64,000 nt of DNA from Allacma fusca (taxonomy: Eukaryota; Arthropoda; Collembola; Symphypleona; Sminthuridae), in contig OX359247.1 in the NCBI GenBank assembly GCA_947179485.1, forward strand, positions 28,682,801-28,746,800, read 5' to 3'. Of the stretch, positions 32,078-46,303 are shown piece after piece (positions within the stretch are counted from its first letter, which is position 1; every line of letters begins with the position of its first letter). A program made the position numbers and the translations under genes. Below the pieces are notes generated by a model, which saw only the letters and a program-made list of their open reading frames with translations, did not search any database and was not told where the DNA came from.

Positions 32078-33701
32078 GTATCTCACCGTCTCCTTTTTCA
32101 AGGATGGCATATATGTACCTATGTATGACTGGGAATGGGCTCTACGACCACAGTTTCCATCTCGAGTGACGAAAAAAGGGAAAAATTCCGTAATAAAGGT
32201 GGAAAAGAGCAAGAATGCCACAATAGACCTCAAAACTTTCAACATCTTTCTTCCTCCTCCTCCTCCTTCGTCTTTTCTTTCGCCTTCCGCTCCTTCTCCA
32301 AGACATACTCTTCCTCGCTTTGCTTTATCACCTTTTCCTCACTCTCTAGTGCTGTAGTATCATATGTGAAGGGGCTCCGCATCTTCAACGGGATACGACA
32401 CCATCATAGTTTTGAAGAAGTGGCTCGTAGCTATTTTCCCTAGAAAAAAAAATATGCACATTGTAGGATGTTCCCTGTGAGTCAGCTCGGAATAGTTCTC
32501 TCTTTGTAGTGACTCTCCATGATGCCCACAGAGGTGGTACTCAAGGTATATAAATAATCGTAATGCTGCCACAGTGTCTCGAATATCTTGTATCATTAGC
32601 TCCATGTCTTCCTCACTCACTGTCGCTTTATAAACAAGGTCATATTTATAGACAAGTGGATTCATGAGCAATTTCTTGTGTGATATCTTTTTCTTTTTTT
32701 TTTTCGCGGAAACTCATACCCATAGAACTGTCACCCGTTACTTTTCCCCATGTGCCGTAATAATTATCGGCTTTTCCGTTCCCCATCTCATGACTCACTC
32801 GATGTACATAATTATTTACTTATATGTACATATGCCAATATGCGGTTGCGGTTATCATAACAGTCACAGTCACGACATTTCCAATTGGGCTTTCGTACAT
32901 ACAGTATAGGGAGAGGCTGTCAGCGTGTGTCATATGTAAGACGTTTCCAAGTTGGTATTTAGTATTTCAATACCATTGTGATGACACATATCGGAGATTT
33001 TGGAGAGGATTTTCCGCATTTACTGTGATCGTGTTAGCTTCTAATACGTATGGAGTGTGTATATGGATAATGTCCTGTATGTATTTATAAAGAAAAGAGT
33101 GAATCAGATTTGATGCTCTCAAATAAATCGTGCCTGTGTTTGTGTTCCACAGTGTACTGTTTACGTTACGGTATATTGTGTTTGAGGAAAGTCGACCGCA
33201 AAGTTTTCTTTTTCTTTCTCTTTCTCTCCTTCCTCATATAATGTAACATTGGTTGTATTTGTTGTGAGAACCTTGGTTGAAACCCTTTCCTATTTTATCT
33301 CTTGTCATGTGCCACATCTATGTGTTTTGTCACGACAGAGCTCTGCAGTTTCCCGTTTACACACTCCATTGTTCTAGGGTATGACTGAGGAAGTATTAAC
33401 AGAGGTCTGATTTAGAACTCACAATTAGCCAATACATGTATCTATGTATGTGCTATCGGAGCCGTTTTGGAGGTACTGGATATTGAAGTACATGCGTACA
33501 TAATGATGTGTGTAGATATACGGAGGGTCTAGAGCAGTAGAGTAAAAGTACTACAGGAGTAAACAGTACTAGAAGGATATTTATTTATTTACATTTATCC
33601 CACTTTGGAACAAACATTTTGGGGACAAAGTCCGTCTTCATACATTTACATTACGGGAAGTAACTCATGGTCTTAACTTAATCAGCTCAGGGCGAAACCC
33701 T

Positions 33702-33978
33702 ATGGCTTCCAAAATTATCTCTCCCACCGTCCTCGCTGCCTTAATGCTAGTTCAATCGATAATGTCCGTCGAGTGAGTATTACCTGAGCTCACAGTCCGT
33801 CCGAGGATAATCACATTTAATTCCTAGTCATTCCCGCTCTGACATTCTCTCTTTCATGTAAAATTTCTTTTGTGCTCTCAGAACGGAAAATTCATGCAGG
33901 GCCAATGTGGTGGTGATACAGGAGTTGGACCCACTCAAAAATAATGTCATTTCATCCCCTCCCTGCATTTTTGATTGA
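33702..33978 (+). CDS. Small secreted peptide precursor, two exons (55 residues)
   Basis: Exon 1 (33702-33772) encodes MASKIISPTVLAALMLVQSI and on to V-E, a typical signal peptide, with donor GTCGA|GTGAGT in phase 2. After an intron of 109 bases, the strong acceptor TTTTGTGCTCTCAG opens exon 2 (33882-33978), whose phase fits: TENSCRANVVVIQELDPLKN, then VISSPPCIFD and TGA. The mature peptide of about 32 residues has two cysteines 23 apart, so one disulfide is possible. No dibasic cleavage sites are seen. Not recognised as any known hormone; a cystine-knot fragment was considered but has too few cysteines. It could also be the first part of a longer, alternatively spliced gene. Confidence 0.45.
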
Positions 33979-34725
33979 ATCCTTGTGCAATTGCTACTTT
34001 AATCACGGTATAATATAGGGATTTTGGGAACAATCGCAAGGTCAATGGAAAAAGTAGTGCGAGGCAAATGTCGTAACAATAATAATTCAATTCCTATCAC
34101 TTGGGAATGGGATGTGGACTCAAGTAGAAAAGGTAATCAAAGATATGCGGTGTAAATAGAATATGGGCTGGAGGTGCAGGCGCATTTATATGCATGGTGT
34201 ACATGTCCTAAATGTATAGTTGCCTGAAGCTATTCTGCTGTAACCATAAAGTCAGAGCTACATATACATAGCAACACTTCAAGGTGATTATATAAGAACC
34301 GTTCTCTCATGTGCAGAATCATGTGTGCACTCACCAGTTACGTCTATAAGCTGTCGATAGGAGCCAATGTTGTGAATCCAGTGAATTATGCTGGTGAGGA
34401 GTGGGAAAAATCTTGGGCTTGCCTATATTATGAAGAGGAACTTGATAGAAAGAGGAAAATGCGAGAAGCGATGGCGTGATAGAAGACATTTGACATTTAA
34501 GAGGAACTCATTGGGGATTCAAGGGAGTGGAACAAATTAAGCATGGGAGATTCGCAGAGGAGCGAAGTCTATTTTTATACATACATCAGTAGTAGCATGT
34601 AGTATTAAATGGAAAAATTAACCTCCTACTTCCTAAGATTGTTTACACGGCTATACTTGAGAGAAAACTTGGTGGAAATAATTAGGAAAAACTTTTATCT
34701 GTTTAAAAAGAGGGTCGACAGAAAT

Positions 34726-34749
<24 letters not shown>
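34726..34749. repeat. (GA)n microsatellite
   Basis: Twelve GA units, followed by a further impure GA run. Confidence 0.9.
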
Positions 34750-34756
<7 letters not shown>

Positions 34757-35363
34757 GGAGGAGGCGGAAACTGAAGAGGAATTAGTCACAAAAATTGAGA
34801 GGGTAAGAGATAGAGAGGACAGCTAAGTTGAGATAGAATTAGTAAAAATTAATTTCATTCTCTAATGGAAATTTTCTGTGGAGGAATTAGAAAAATGAAA
34901 GTTTGGTAGGGGAGACTTCTTTTTCGCGTATGAAGATATACTAACATCTAGCTCTGCACATGGTACCTACATTATTATCTGCACATACCCATATCTACTT
35001 TTTTGTTCCCTGAGCTTGGGACAGGTGTGATAAGAACTGTCTACTGAATGTATGCCAAAGGAAAAGCATGCTAAAAGTCTGAAAGTTTTATTAGTGGAGT
35101 TACGCAAAAAAAAAAGAAGAAGTGGAAAAAAAACAAGAGAACCTGGGTTGGTTAAGTGTCAATGGATGGAACACATGTCTGGTTGGAAATAACTTGACAT
35201 GGTTTTAAAAATAAATCTGGCTTGCTTAAAAATATACACATACAGCGACAGAGTGGAGGAAGAGCAAGGGCTACGTATGTACGGATATGTGCATATTTTA
35301 TTCCTTTGGCATAATAGAATATCTGTCATTTACAACTGCCTTATGGTTCTTTCTCTCTTTCTG

Positions 35364-35384
35364 TCTCTCTCTCTCTCTCTCTCT
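35364..35384. repeat. (TC)n microsatellite
   Basis: About ten TC units. Confidence 0.9.
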
Positions 35385-36396
35385 GCAATGAGCAAGACGA
35401 CGGCACACGTATCGGACGGATGCACTTTTACACCACACAAAATTGTCATGGCAGGGTAGGAAGGAGTATCTACAGAAACAGAGAGGAGCGTAATCAGTGA
35501 AATGCTCTTTAGGCCCTCACGTGTCACCTCGATACTAGTAGTAGTCGATGGACAAAAATAATTCCTCAATGTGCAGTCACATCATAAAAATCATTTTTTA
35601 AATTTCAGTTGAGCCTGTGTGAATGTAGATATGTATGTACCGCTTGTCATTTGCATTTCCTCTTTGAAGTAAATGTCAGAGGGTAAGTTCAAGAATAACT
35701 GGAAAAGCGTTCCACAGAATACTTTCCTTCCTCCTGCCAATTCCTTTGTGTAGCTTTAGCAGATTCAGTTCGATTCTTTTGCATGGGCATATATGTACAG
35801 TCCCAGCCCCGGCAGTTCATCTACAAGCACGAGTTGATCACATAGAAAAAGTTGTATGACTGTAGTATCGCGTGTGGAGAAACTGTAGGCTTAGTCTGTA
35901 TAATGTATACATTTACAGTAGCAAAGTAACACTTTACGGGTATCGTGGAGTGTGTAACATGAGGGTAACTTTAGCAGGAACTTTCGCAGGAACCCAGTTT
36001 GAAGTATTTCCGATATTATTATATACTTGATGATGATGACGTTAGAAGTAGAAACGATAAATATACAAAAGGTCGGTACAGCCTCATGTGTGAGCAAGGG
36101 AGTAGTATCTGTAAATACGTGGTTCCCCTGCCTTTTGAACCTGCTCAATTTTCTGTGCCAAGGTAAAATGCGGTAAAATTTACTACTGCAAGATGACGTT
36201 TGACATCGGAGCACTCAAGAGCCACAGAGTACTGGCTCGGTACTCCAGAAACATGTACTTTGATCGTTTGAGTCGGCTTGATTCCTATGTAAATGTGCAC
36301 ACGCTACCCAGAGCCTGTAGCATGTAGACTGTAGGTATGTACATATGCATCTGCATATATGTATGTACACACATAGGAAGGGGTTCATCTAGTAGT

Positions 36397-36416
36397 ACAC
36401 ACACACACACACACAC
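36397..36416. repeat. (AC)n microsatellite
   Basis: Ten AC units. Confidence 0.9.
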
Positions 36417-37022
36417 TCCTTACTCCTGCTTACCTTTACCCTTTGTTAATAAAGCAGAAATCTCAGCGGCCCTGTAGTGTATTTCGCATGGACTACAGAC
36501 AGCGGCTACTTTCCTCGGAATACATTCATTATACACACGCTGTTTATTGTGGTAGAACCAACTCCATTCGGAAATATAGGATTCCGTTGGGGTCTCATTT
36601 GTTTTTCATTTTACGCGCTATTTAGTTCAAATTTGGAAATATTTTTAGGTCTGGGAAGCCTCATTGTATAGTCGGGAGGGAACTATAGGAGTTTTTCCTA
36701 GTCGGCTCCAAATACTCTCTTTGAGAGTTGTTGTTTTAGTGGAGAGGTTAGAGTAGCGTAACCTGCATTCAATGGAGCTTAAATTAAGTGTACTTCAGAT
36801 GAAATGTACTTACCCTGTGTCTACTGCAAACTCCCAATCGGAGTAAATATAGTCAGATATGTATGTGGCACAGTCGGGGCTTAAATAATGTAAACGTTAG
36901 TTTGTGAGTACATACTTTTATAGCTACGGCTGTATGTATGTACAGGAGGTTGCAGTTCAGGTATGTGGAGTACACTTGATGGAAATATTTTATTCATAAA
37001 TAAATGCTACATTATGGCCAGG

Positions 37023-37024
<2 letters not shown>

Positions 37025-37058
<34 letters not shown>
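37025..37058. repeat. (GA)17 microsatellite
   Basis: Uninterrupted GA run. Confidence 0.92.
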
Positions 37059-37062
<4 letters not shown>

Positions 37063-40000
37063 GGGATATTCCAGGAGCAGTAATAGCCATATTCAAATCG
37101 ATCGTGTACTTGATTCTTTTTTTAATGGGGGAATTTATGCATGAAGATACTGGCTATGTAGGATTGTATTAATTATTTTCCTTATAATTTAGTCAAGGTT
37201 TATGACGGACAATAAAATTTGTCACAAAAAAGTACTTTCAAGGATTTCACAGTTGAATTTGTCTTATGTTGAAATTAAAAAAAAAACTAGATGAATCTAC
37301 TACTGTTTTTAGTTGGGACTCCGTGTACACTCTGCCAACTTATTTAGGGAGTACCTACTCTTGACTGGCAACTACCTATAAAGTAAAGGTAAGCAGAGCT
37401 GCGGAAGCCTGATAGGGGTAAATGTATATGCATAAGTATTAGTGTAGAGGTCCTTCATGGGGCTCCATTTTACTCTATTACGGCACATGGTGTGGATTTT
37501 AATGGGTGACAATAAAAATTGATGCTAAAATGGGCAGAGCCTGTTTTTGCAGGAAGATTAGGTTAGAAAGCACTTGCTGCTAATTGGACTCAATAGTCAT
37601 TTACTTCAGCAAGAGTTTAAACTGTCACGCACCAAGGAGTCCACTACTACTTACTTACATTCGGTCTCCGCAAATTAATACTAGTTTTTTCTCATTTAAT
37701 CAGTTTGAGAGTTTTCAAGGCGTACTTGTTTCACTTCACTAAATTAATTTTTCTTCACTTTTCCCTTCTCTCTGTGTCCCTGTCTGTCTCACTGTCTGTC
37801 TCGTTCCTTCCCTGAGTTTATTATTTTCTTTTACACACTATCTCTATATAGCAACCTATAAATTGGATTTGAATTATTAATAAAAAGGAAAGTGAGAGTG
37901 AGGTAAAGTATGAGTTGGAGTAACTTTGATCTTACAAGCACTTCTCTCTTCCTAAATTCAGGATACTAGTAGTATGTGTTGTTGAAAATAAACAGGGCTT
38001 TTATTGCGACAAAGCCCTGTCTCAACTCTTGAAATTTGTAACATTCATTGTGCATAATCTTTTTCCCCCACTGGCTCTTCATCCTTGAAGCTTGTTGTGA
38101 CAGCTCCAATCTGCTCCGCCATGGTTTACAGTGATGAGAGTCTGTCCACGACATGATTCTCTCTAACTATGCGCCTCTTTTATTTTGGGTTAGTTAGTTT
38201 CTGCCTCAGTGAATGTTTCTTTCAACGTTTCGTTCAACACTAAATTACCCAAAAGGTATTTCAGTTTGAACTTGTTCTCAGCCGAATGAGTCAGTTTCAC
38301 TGAATTTACATGGTTTCCGGATAACATTAGTCCAGCTATGATTCGTTACGGTTATGTTTATTCTCATGAACACCTTTGACTGTGGGCGTGCTGCCGATTC
38401 CTAATCCGGAATTACTGTCTCTTTATACGAAGGACATCTATAATGCAGTGATTTATCAAATTGGATGAGGAAAAGTCGTTAATGTAAAGTTGACTGCTAA
38501 TCAGCGTAAATTCGTTTTTAATTGATAATGTCATCTTTGTACTTTTTATCCCTTAGTTTTGACCTTAGCATATCTTACTCTGACTGTGTGACAACTAGAG
38601 AGATATCAAATGGGACACAAGATATTTCTAATTACTGGTATCTGTATTTTGTTTTTGTGGAAATGCAGATATTTGGAGGTTACAAAATTAAATTACAGTC
38701 AGGGAACGAGCCTCATGTACTCCTGTAAATATTTAATGATAACAAAAGAGAGGCTTTGAATTTTTTAGAGTGAACGGATCCGAATTCGGTTTTCTTCCTA
38801 TGGTTACGTCGGGAATCGATTGAGTTGATAAAAATAGGCAGAATCGGATTTCAGATTTAGGAACAGTCGTTACCGAATTTAGCGTAAGCTGGCATGGGAG
38901 CTGGAGACTTATCAAAGACATCAGTCCTGACGGGATACCGCTTTTATGGATGCATCGCGGTCATTTTCATCAGGACTAGGGATTGATGGGACAAAGCACC
39001 ATCAAATCCGCTTTATTATTTAAACTTATACTTTCCCTTGACTGCAATCCTTACTCCTTATACTTACATGTAATTCCTTAGAGCATGACGGGAGTAACTC
39101 GGAATTATACTTGCCTTTAAAGAGTCATATTAGTACTTGCTACGCAGCCAGGTATCTCGTATACCCTTTCCATCTCGGCGAGACGTTCAGATTTAAATGG
39201 GAGGTAGGGACTGAAAGGGAAGGTGATTTAATAGAAGAAGAGAGGTAACATTTTGAAAATTATTTTTAGAGAGGATCGGATGTAATCTTAGATTCGGGTC
39301 AATAAATCCGGATCGGAATCAAGATTCGACGACACAGAACGGTTTTTAGTGCCTTGTCGTCCGTCCTACACTTCCATCCTATACCTCACCGTTTCCCTAT
39401 CGAGTCCTGCACGTTTCGTTCCTCGATCAAAGTCAATTCTGGAATTATAGCGAGTTTTATACGGGACTGGAGTTAACGGGGACGGATGAAATCAATAGAT
39501 TTCAATCAAACTTGATTCCTGTAAAGTCACGTTCCTCCAGATTTCCATGAATTCATACGTGGAAATAATGAAGCTAGTTTTATTGTTAACACAGAGCCTG
39601 CAAGAGGGAAAGAGCTGGATTTCGTTGAAATGAAATTCTCAAAAAAGACGTGGGTTTAATCACATCATCTGAGATGGAGGAAAAGTCAGGATCAAAATAT
39701 ATAAATCATGAGAGTCGGGAGTGCCAAGTTTGTCCTAAGATTTTCCAAGACATCCTCGTTCATTCTAGAAAATGACAGGCAGTGTCTGGAGGGGACTGTC
39801 TTGTTGTACAACTTGCGCTTTTCCCATCTACAGGACCTATGAACATGTACAATATCTACCACCAGATAATATTAGTTTGTAAGAATCTCTGATGATGCTG
39901 GATTTACCAGTCCGTTTAGGGTACATTAGCACTGCAGCAGAATCACAGAACAAAAGTATTGGTGCTAATTAATTATACAGAAGCTCTCTATGTACCTTTT

Positions 40001-40589
40001 ACACTCTCAGACTAAAAGGACTCTTTTTCGGCAAATACGACGATTTTAATCTTTACTTCGAGCTCATAGATCATTTTCTGAGTTCCGCCCCACGTCCGTC
40101 TTGGAGGAATGTGCGAGACATTAATGCTTATGGAACATGAGGCTTATGTACAGTATGTATCGCTAGGAATTAAACAATAATTTCAAAATTTACCAACGGT
40201 AAAAGATGTAGACAATATGAAACAATTTTTCTCGAAAACATATCTGCCATTTTCTGTTACTTATGTATGTACAGTTCTGTCTTTGCATTTATCTCAACTG
40301 AAAGTAAAATATGATTGAGTAAAAAATAACCTGTTATAGTAATAAATTTACAACCTTTAAAAAATTAGATTCCTGATTTTCCACACAAATGTACATATTT
40401 ACAGAGATGAACCGCCATTTTGCCATTAAGGTGTGCCTTATTACTGATAGCTGGGAACCGGTAGGGAAGTGAGAGGTTAATTGATGGTGGAATCATTGGG
40501 TTAGATATTTACTCTTTTGTGATCCAAATTCGTCAGTGAGCTTGTGCCAGGCGACTCCATCACGTAAAGTATTTTATTAATTTTACCAG

Positions 40590-40659
40590 GCTGTCAGTCT
40601 GAGAGCTTTTCATCCGTGAAATCAGATTGGATGGGGACTATAGCCCATATGTTTACAAG
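40590..40659 (+). CDS. Candidate 70-base exon, weak
   Basis: Acceptor TTAATTTTACCAG and donor ACAAG|GTAGGT flank one open frame, CQSESFSSVKSDWMGTIAHM (phase 1 in, phase 2 out). The two other frames have stops. Its exit phase fits the candidate at 55477 and its entry phase fits 28042. No family recognised. Confidence 0.3.
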
Positions 40660-40904
40660 GTAGGTATTGTATAGGAAGATGTTGGGAAGGATTTCCTTAA
40701 ATTGAATATAAAATCCAAGATGTCATTATTTTTCCTTCCAAGTACAATATGTACGCTTTGGGTACTAAGTAGTTCACAGCTTCACACCATCCGCTAATAA
40801 TGGACTTGTGAGGTAGTGGTGTCTGTATGGAGAGTACATCCCGCTTGTATTATATTCTTCTTCAAAGAACATGAAAATAATACCTATAATGATATTCACT
40901 CCCT

Positions 40905-40931
40905 GAGAGAGAGGGAGAGAGAGAGAGAGAG
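40905..40931. repeat. (GA)n microsatellite
   Basis: GA run with one interruption. Confidence 0.85.
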
Positions 40932-42165
40932 GCCAGAGAGCGGAGCTCCTCTGACAATAACTCAATGACGACAAGGCAATTTTAAAGTGTAAATTCAACA
41001 GCAGCCTCATGATGAACAAGGAGTGGAGTAGTGGTAGGGTGTAGTAACACATTAAGGTTGTTAGGAGACATGTCATCACACGCATCCATATAGACAATGT
41101 GCACCTTATATAGGTAATCAATAATTAAATCATGATGGTTTGAGTGGAAGGCGGCTTGTAAAAGCAAGCCCGTAACGTTGTCATTAAAGTGGAGCATTTA
41201 CAACTTGTCGTTTGACTTGTCTCCTCTCACTTGATGATAGCATGTAATGAGGAGAGGCAGGGGAAAAAAGTGGAAAAGTGATGATTATGTAAATACTTCT
41301 AGCACTCGCTGGTATAATTAGACTTGAGAGCATCTTCTTCAACCTTTGCAGAAAATAAAGAGCGGTTAAGGACGACACATCACTAGTAGTGTAGCTTGAC
41401 TTCTTTCACATTGCTCTTGCTCCTGTTGTACTCCTTCGGACTGATGGAACCAAATCCGTCACCCTGCCGTCCTTTGTCATCCATCCTGTCTCTCTTTGGG
41501 GTAGGGGCTGGTCCCAATAATAATAATCCGAGTATCTACAGATATCTCCTCCAGTAACCAGGGGGTTGAATAGGTTAATCCCAAGAATCAATAAGGAAAA
41601 ACATTCGTTTTATTTGGGATGATGTTAGTGGAGTCAGTCACTACTAGTCAACTTGTAAATAGTGTAGTTACTGTAGTAGTTGTTGTTGTTTTTGTTTTGT
41701 TACTCCTTACTGCACCTTCTGGAATCTACGGGGTTGTATGTATGTATGCATTGTAGGGGTAGGGCAGTTACGCCTAGTGTTCTTCCCCTTTGGTGGAACT
41801 CGTGGTTCTGCAGTCTATCTGGGAATCTGGACCATGGAAAGGGTTAAAGGGACATACTACTACATACCAGGGGAAAGATAGGGAAAGGAGACAGGGGCTC
41901 GTGTCCCTGCTCGAGATACATGCTGTACACGGCGTGTGTACTACAGTAAGTACAGGAGAGAACAGGAGACCTCCGGAAAGCTATTTTTTAGCCTGGAAGG
42001 TTATTTTTTTCTATTGAGATTTAAGTTTTCATTTTATGTAAGAGGTTGACTTGTGTAATTCGAGGCCAGGCCTGAAGTTCCATGGTTGGGATGTTGATGT
42101 TTGACTAAAAGTCCTCCGAGCTTTCCTATGTACCGCTGCCATAAAGACAGGGAAAAATGGAATGA

Positions 42166-42906
42166 ATGGACGAGCTGGAATTGGGGAGAGAAAGCAAGTA
42201 CTATGTGAAATTGTGCAATCTGGACATTGTTCTACGTTCCAGAGACATTTGGCTCAAGTCTAAAAATTTTCTCGTAGGAGTCAGATTTGGACTTTGGTGT
42301 TTGGGTTGCTGTCTGGCCAAGTCCATTGGTGCAAATATATTATTATATAGGTACATGCTTCGCACACAGGCTAGATCCGAGGAACTCACATACAGGCTTG
42401 CAGTTGAGAGAGGGAATAGGAGAGGCAAGACGAGTGAGACTTACTACAACTATACAGTACATGACTGTTACTGCTGTAAGGTTTGCAATCCATAGCGTAG
42501 TAGCTGGATCCCGAAAGCACACACAGCATTGGCTCATACATAGTACACACACCAGCACAAGGTTGGTTCCTCGAAAATTTTCGTGGCTGCGGCGACTGGG
42601 TATCGCGCAACGGATGTTGGCGCAGATTGATTTCGGGAGAAAATCCTGTCTCTCTCTCCTTGCTACGGCATATAGCACAAGTATAGAGCAGTATCTGCAA
42701 AAATTTTCGGTGCAAAAGGGAAAGGGAAAACCCGAGCCACGACGATTCCCCCCAATTCTAGAGTCTTTTTCCCGTGGATGACAACTTTCCGCCAGCCGTG
42801 TTTTTTGTCGCCGCTCCCTACCTTTCTCCCTGACTGCTGCTGTCCTTTTCTTCGTGCATCCAGCAATTCTCAATGTGAACCTCTCTCTCTTCGCCGATGT
42901 AAGCAA
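42166..42906. other. CpG-richer block with long open frames on both strands
   Basis: Overlapping frames of 109 and 164 codons on + (42166-42495, 42287-42781) and 187 codons on - (42343-42906) share this block. The predicted proteins are basic, cysteine-scattered and mutually exclusive, with no family resemblance. The 42560-42900 part is richer in CG than its surroundings and the following 400 bases are CT-rich. I read it as a possible promoter/5' untranslated region, with stop-poor composition explaining the frames, not as a known gene. Confidence 0.3.
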
Positions 42907-45900
42907 ACTCGCTAGTCACAACTTTTCCGAGAGCTCCGCCGGCTTACATCAACCAGATATTTAAATTATTAAACGATTGATAATTTTCCTCGAGTCTCGC
43001 ACTCGTCCAAAATAGCGCTTCTCCATTGAAATTATTCTATTCTAAAATAATTCCAAAATAAGAATATCATAAAATGAGCAAAGCACTGGAGTAATATCCA
43101 AAAGTCTATTCTCTTTCATTTCCAACTCCTCTGGAATCTCTGAGAGTTCCCTTCAAAAGTCACTCTTTTCTTCCAAATCCAAGTGTTATTTTTCTCTCCC
43201 CTCACTTTTCAAATCTAGACCTTTGGTTCTATTTTTTCTTTTCTCTGGGTTTCATTTGTCATTTTTGAGTCAGTGATTAAAACATTTTTTGAGTGTCTCT
43301 CTGGAGAAGTGGTATGGCTTCAAAATCTTTCCACCATTTCTACTTGGTGTAAGCTTTGGAGTCACTTCAAGGGCAAACTAAATCTGTCCCTCCGTCATCT
43401 TCATACTATTGATTCGACTTTCCTTTTGAAATAAAATACATAAACTCACACCATTTATCAAGATCCTGGGATATCAAGGACTATTCCTCCTGTTTCGTTG
43501 CGTCTCTTGTCACTATACGTATCTATATATATCTATATAAATTGTACATCTCTTCTAACCGTAGTTAACTTGCTTCTTCTCTAACTTGTCCTGTGTTTTT
43601 GAACCAAAGTGAAGTGTCTGCCTGTGTATCTGTGGTTTTCAGTATCTTTCATGTTTTACATGTACTGAATGTGCGTAACGTGACTAAGACTGTATTTCCA
43701 CTATTGAAATCCAAGGTTTCAAGGAAAATACTAGGAGGAAAAGATTTTCACGTAAGTGACTTTTCTCCCTCTTGGCTTCCCTCTATTTTGCTAATAATAA
43801 TGTGCTTACTTTGCTCTACTGGAGGAACCTTCGGAGTATCTGGATTGGTAAATGTTGGGTTTCTCACGACTTTAAATTTAAAAAAAAAGAAAGAAGTTGC
43901 GTGGGGTTAAATTTTAGAGGTGTGGTGGGAAAGGAGTAGCTGTAATTGAAAGTATGGTATCACGTTCTTTAAGAATTAACAGTAATAATGGTAAGGGACT
44001 GCCATTATATAAAGCCTCCTATTTAATTATCTCGAGCATTATTTTATTGGTTTAGTGCATATGTATACTATTTTACTGGTCACAGTGAGGGACACAGACA
44101 CGAGCTTACGCTCTATGTACGGTATAATATGCTCCACCAGAATGATAAATATTAATGCGCTAAGTGTGTGTATGTGTGTACGTTGATAGGGTTGTATTCG
44201 AACAACTTTTACCATCATCATGACACGCATGCAAAAAAAACTCCATATATTAAAGCAGCTCCTACAGAGTCTACTATTATTGATGTTGGGAGAAATATGG
44301 TGTTGCTATGTACGTCCCTCACTTTACTCTTTCACTGACTAGGGAAATACATGTCCTGAGTGAAATTTAGGGCATGCAAGTTTTCTCTTTTTGGTTATCT
44401 ATGTTTCTCGTATAGCCCAGGCGATGGCTACATTTGCATTAATGAAATGATGCATGGCTGGAGCAAAAGGGTAGATAGCTTGGTTTCATTACGTTTGCTC
44501 CATGAGTTTTATTGCTTGGCCTATATATTTATGTAGTGTACAGCTCCCCCATGTCCATACAGCATACATACCTCCTGTACAAGGGGAAATACCGTATCAA
44601 GGAATAACAATCATCATAAGAGGGTTTCCGAAACTACAGCATGGACCATGCTAGAAATTAACGTATGCATTCACCCTAATACTTAATAAATATGTATAAA
44701 TGTTGTCAAGTATTTTTAATGGTCTTGAGAAAATCGAAGGTAGTAGAGGAAATAGGAGAGTTGCGGTAGCTTATTACTCTACAATTTCCACGGGGTTTCT
44801 CCCCTTTTGTAAGAATATATATCTACCTATTTATTCGTCGGGACACAAAATGTAGCATACATTTAGCATACATGCGTATTAAAGATTTATGATGTTGGTG
44901 TTCAAGTTTTTATTCCATTCCGAGATCCCTTTTACGTGCGAGTCCGAAGGAAACCCAATTTGCGTGGAAGGACTATTAGTTCAGGGATTGATTCAGTCAA
45001 TTTTTCCCCCTAATTTGATCACTAGAATAATCCAACAGCATATAAGTCATGCTATTTTAAATGAATGCTAACGAAGAGCCAAGTTGAGTTTGCCAAATGG
45101 CCAGACAGTCTTAAGCAGACCAAGTCCACAAGAGGTCACGAGTCTACTCAAAATATATTCTTGGAGTGACATGCATAGTACATGGGAGGATTTTCCAGGT
45201 CGGAATGTTTCCATATTTATTTCCATCAATTGACTTAACTCGCACCACTGCACTGCTAAATACTATATCGTGATCAATTAAGCACGGACATGACTCATGT
45301 TGTAACCTTTTTTATTATTTGGTGGTGCAAGGCTGCAGTGGATCCAGACTGCCTAATGAAACAGTAGCTTGAGCTCTTCTATTAGGGCCGTCAGACACTG
45401 ATAGTCAAAATTCCATTTAAGCCCCGGCTCACCTTATCGTTCCATTATTCACGTATAATTTATAGATGGAGACCTACTTTTGGAAACTGTTAAATTCTCA
45501 AAACTGCATTGGGGTATTGGGGGATGCATGGAGTATCTATTTTATTCATTTTATGAGCCTTGGGCTCGCCTTTAACGATGGCTCGGCTATACATACATAT
45601 GTACATGAGGGAGTTTCTCCTACAAAACTTGCTGGAATTGCTCAGCGGAAAAGATATAAAATTGAGGAGATGGAAACGGAGGATATTTTGTGAATGGGTA
45701 TTGATATGTGTTGTGTTCCAGTTATTTTGAGGGAGTTGTATGCACAAATGGTGCTCTTTCCAGGTAATGGTACGGGGCTACATCCATGACAGTCTCTCCA
45801 TTGAGTTTCTCAGTTTAAATCGGTAACTTTTTAAGTTTTTAGTGGGTAGTGGCCAATAACTAGCTATTGAATTAATTTTATACTGGCTTTCGTAAGAGTA

Positions 45901-46068
45901 TAATGTCGGAGAGGGGAAGTGGAGGTTTAGGTTGACCACTTGCACCGTCCTGTGTGCACTCAGGCATTTCTCTTCAAGTCTAAGAGAAGATAGTTGGAGT
46001 CGTTGTGGGTACACTCCTTGGAGTCAATGGTACTACTCACGATGGTCGTAGGTAGGGCCTGCCTGGCC

Positions 46069-46092
46069 TGTGTGTGTGTGTGTGTGTGTGTG
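46069..46092. repeat. (TG)n microsatellite
   Basis: About twelve TG units. Confidence 0.9.
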
Positions 46093-46271
46093 AATGTTGG
46101 CTGCAGAGAATTTTCTCTTTTGTGATGCAATAGAGTGCGGGATGTGCTTTTTCCACATTCTGGAAGAAACAGATTTGTCTGAGATACGAGTATAATCTAT
46201 ACAGGGGAGTGGGGCTATAGGGCTGACATTGGAGGCTGTGTGAGGAGATACAGGGAGAGAGTGCGAGGGAA

Positions 46272-46272
46272 G

Positions 46273-46300
<28 letters not shown>
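46272..46300. repeat. (GA)n microsatellite
   Basis: About fourteen GA units. Confidence 0.9.

Positions 46301-46303
<3 letters not shown>

Larger units (their letters stand above)
33979..40589. other. No supported gene; microsatellite-rich
   Basis: AT-rich DNA with several GA/CT tracts and one CA tract. A few acceptors are followed by short open frames (for example 35600 and 37943), but none has a convincing donor and phase partner. Confidence 0.4.

Noticed and set aside
37943..38154. Acceptor-led + frame and overlapping 62-codon minus frame
   Set aside because: No matching donor; strands contradict each other; no motif.
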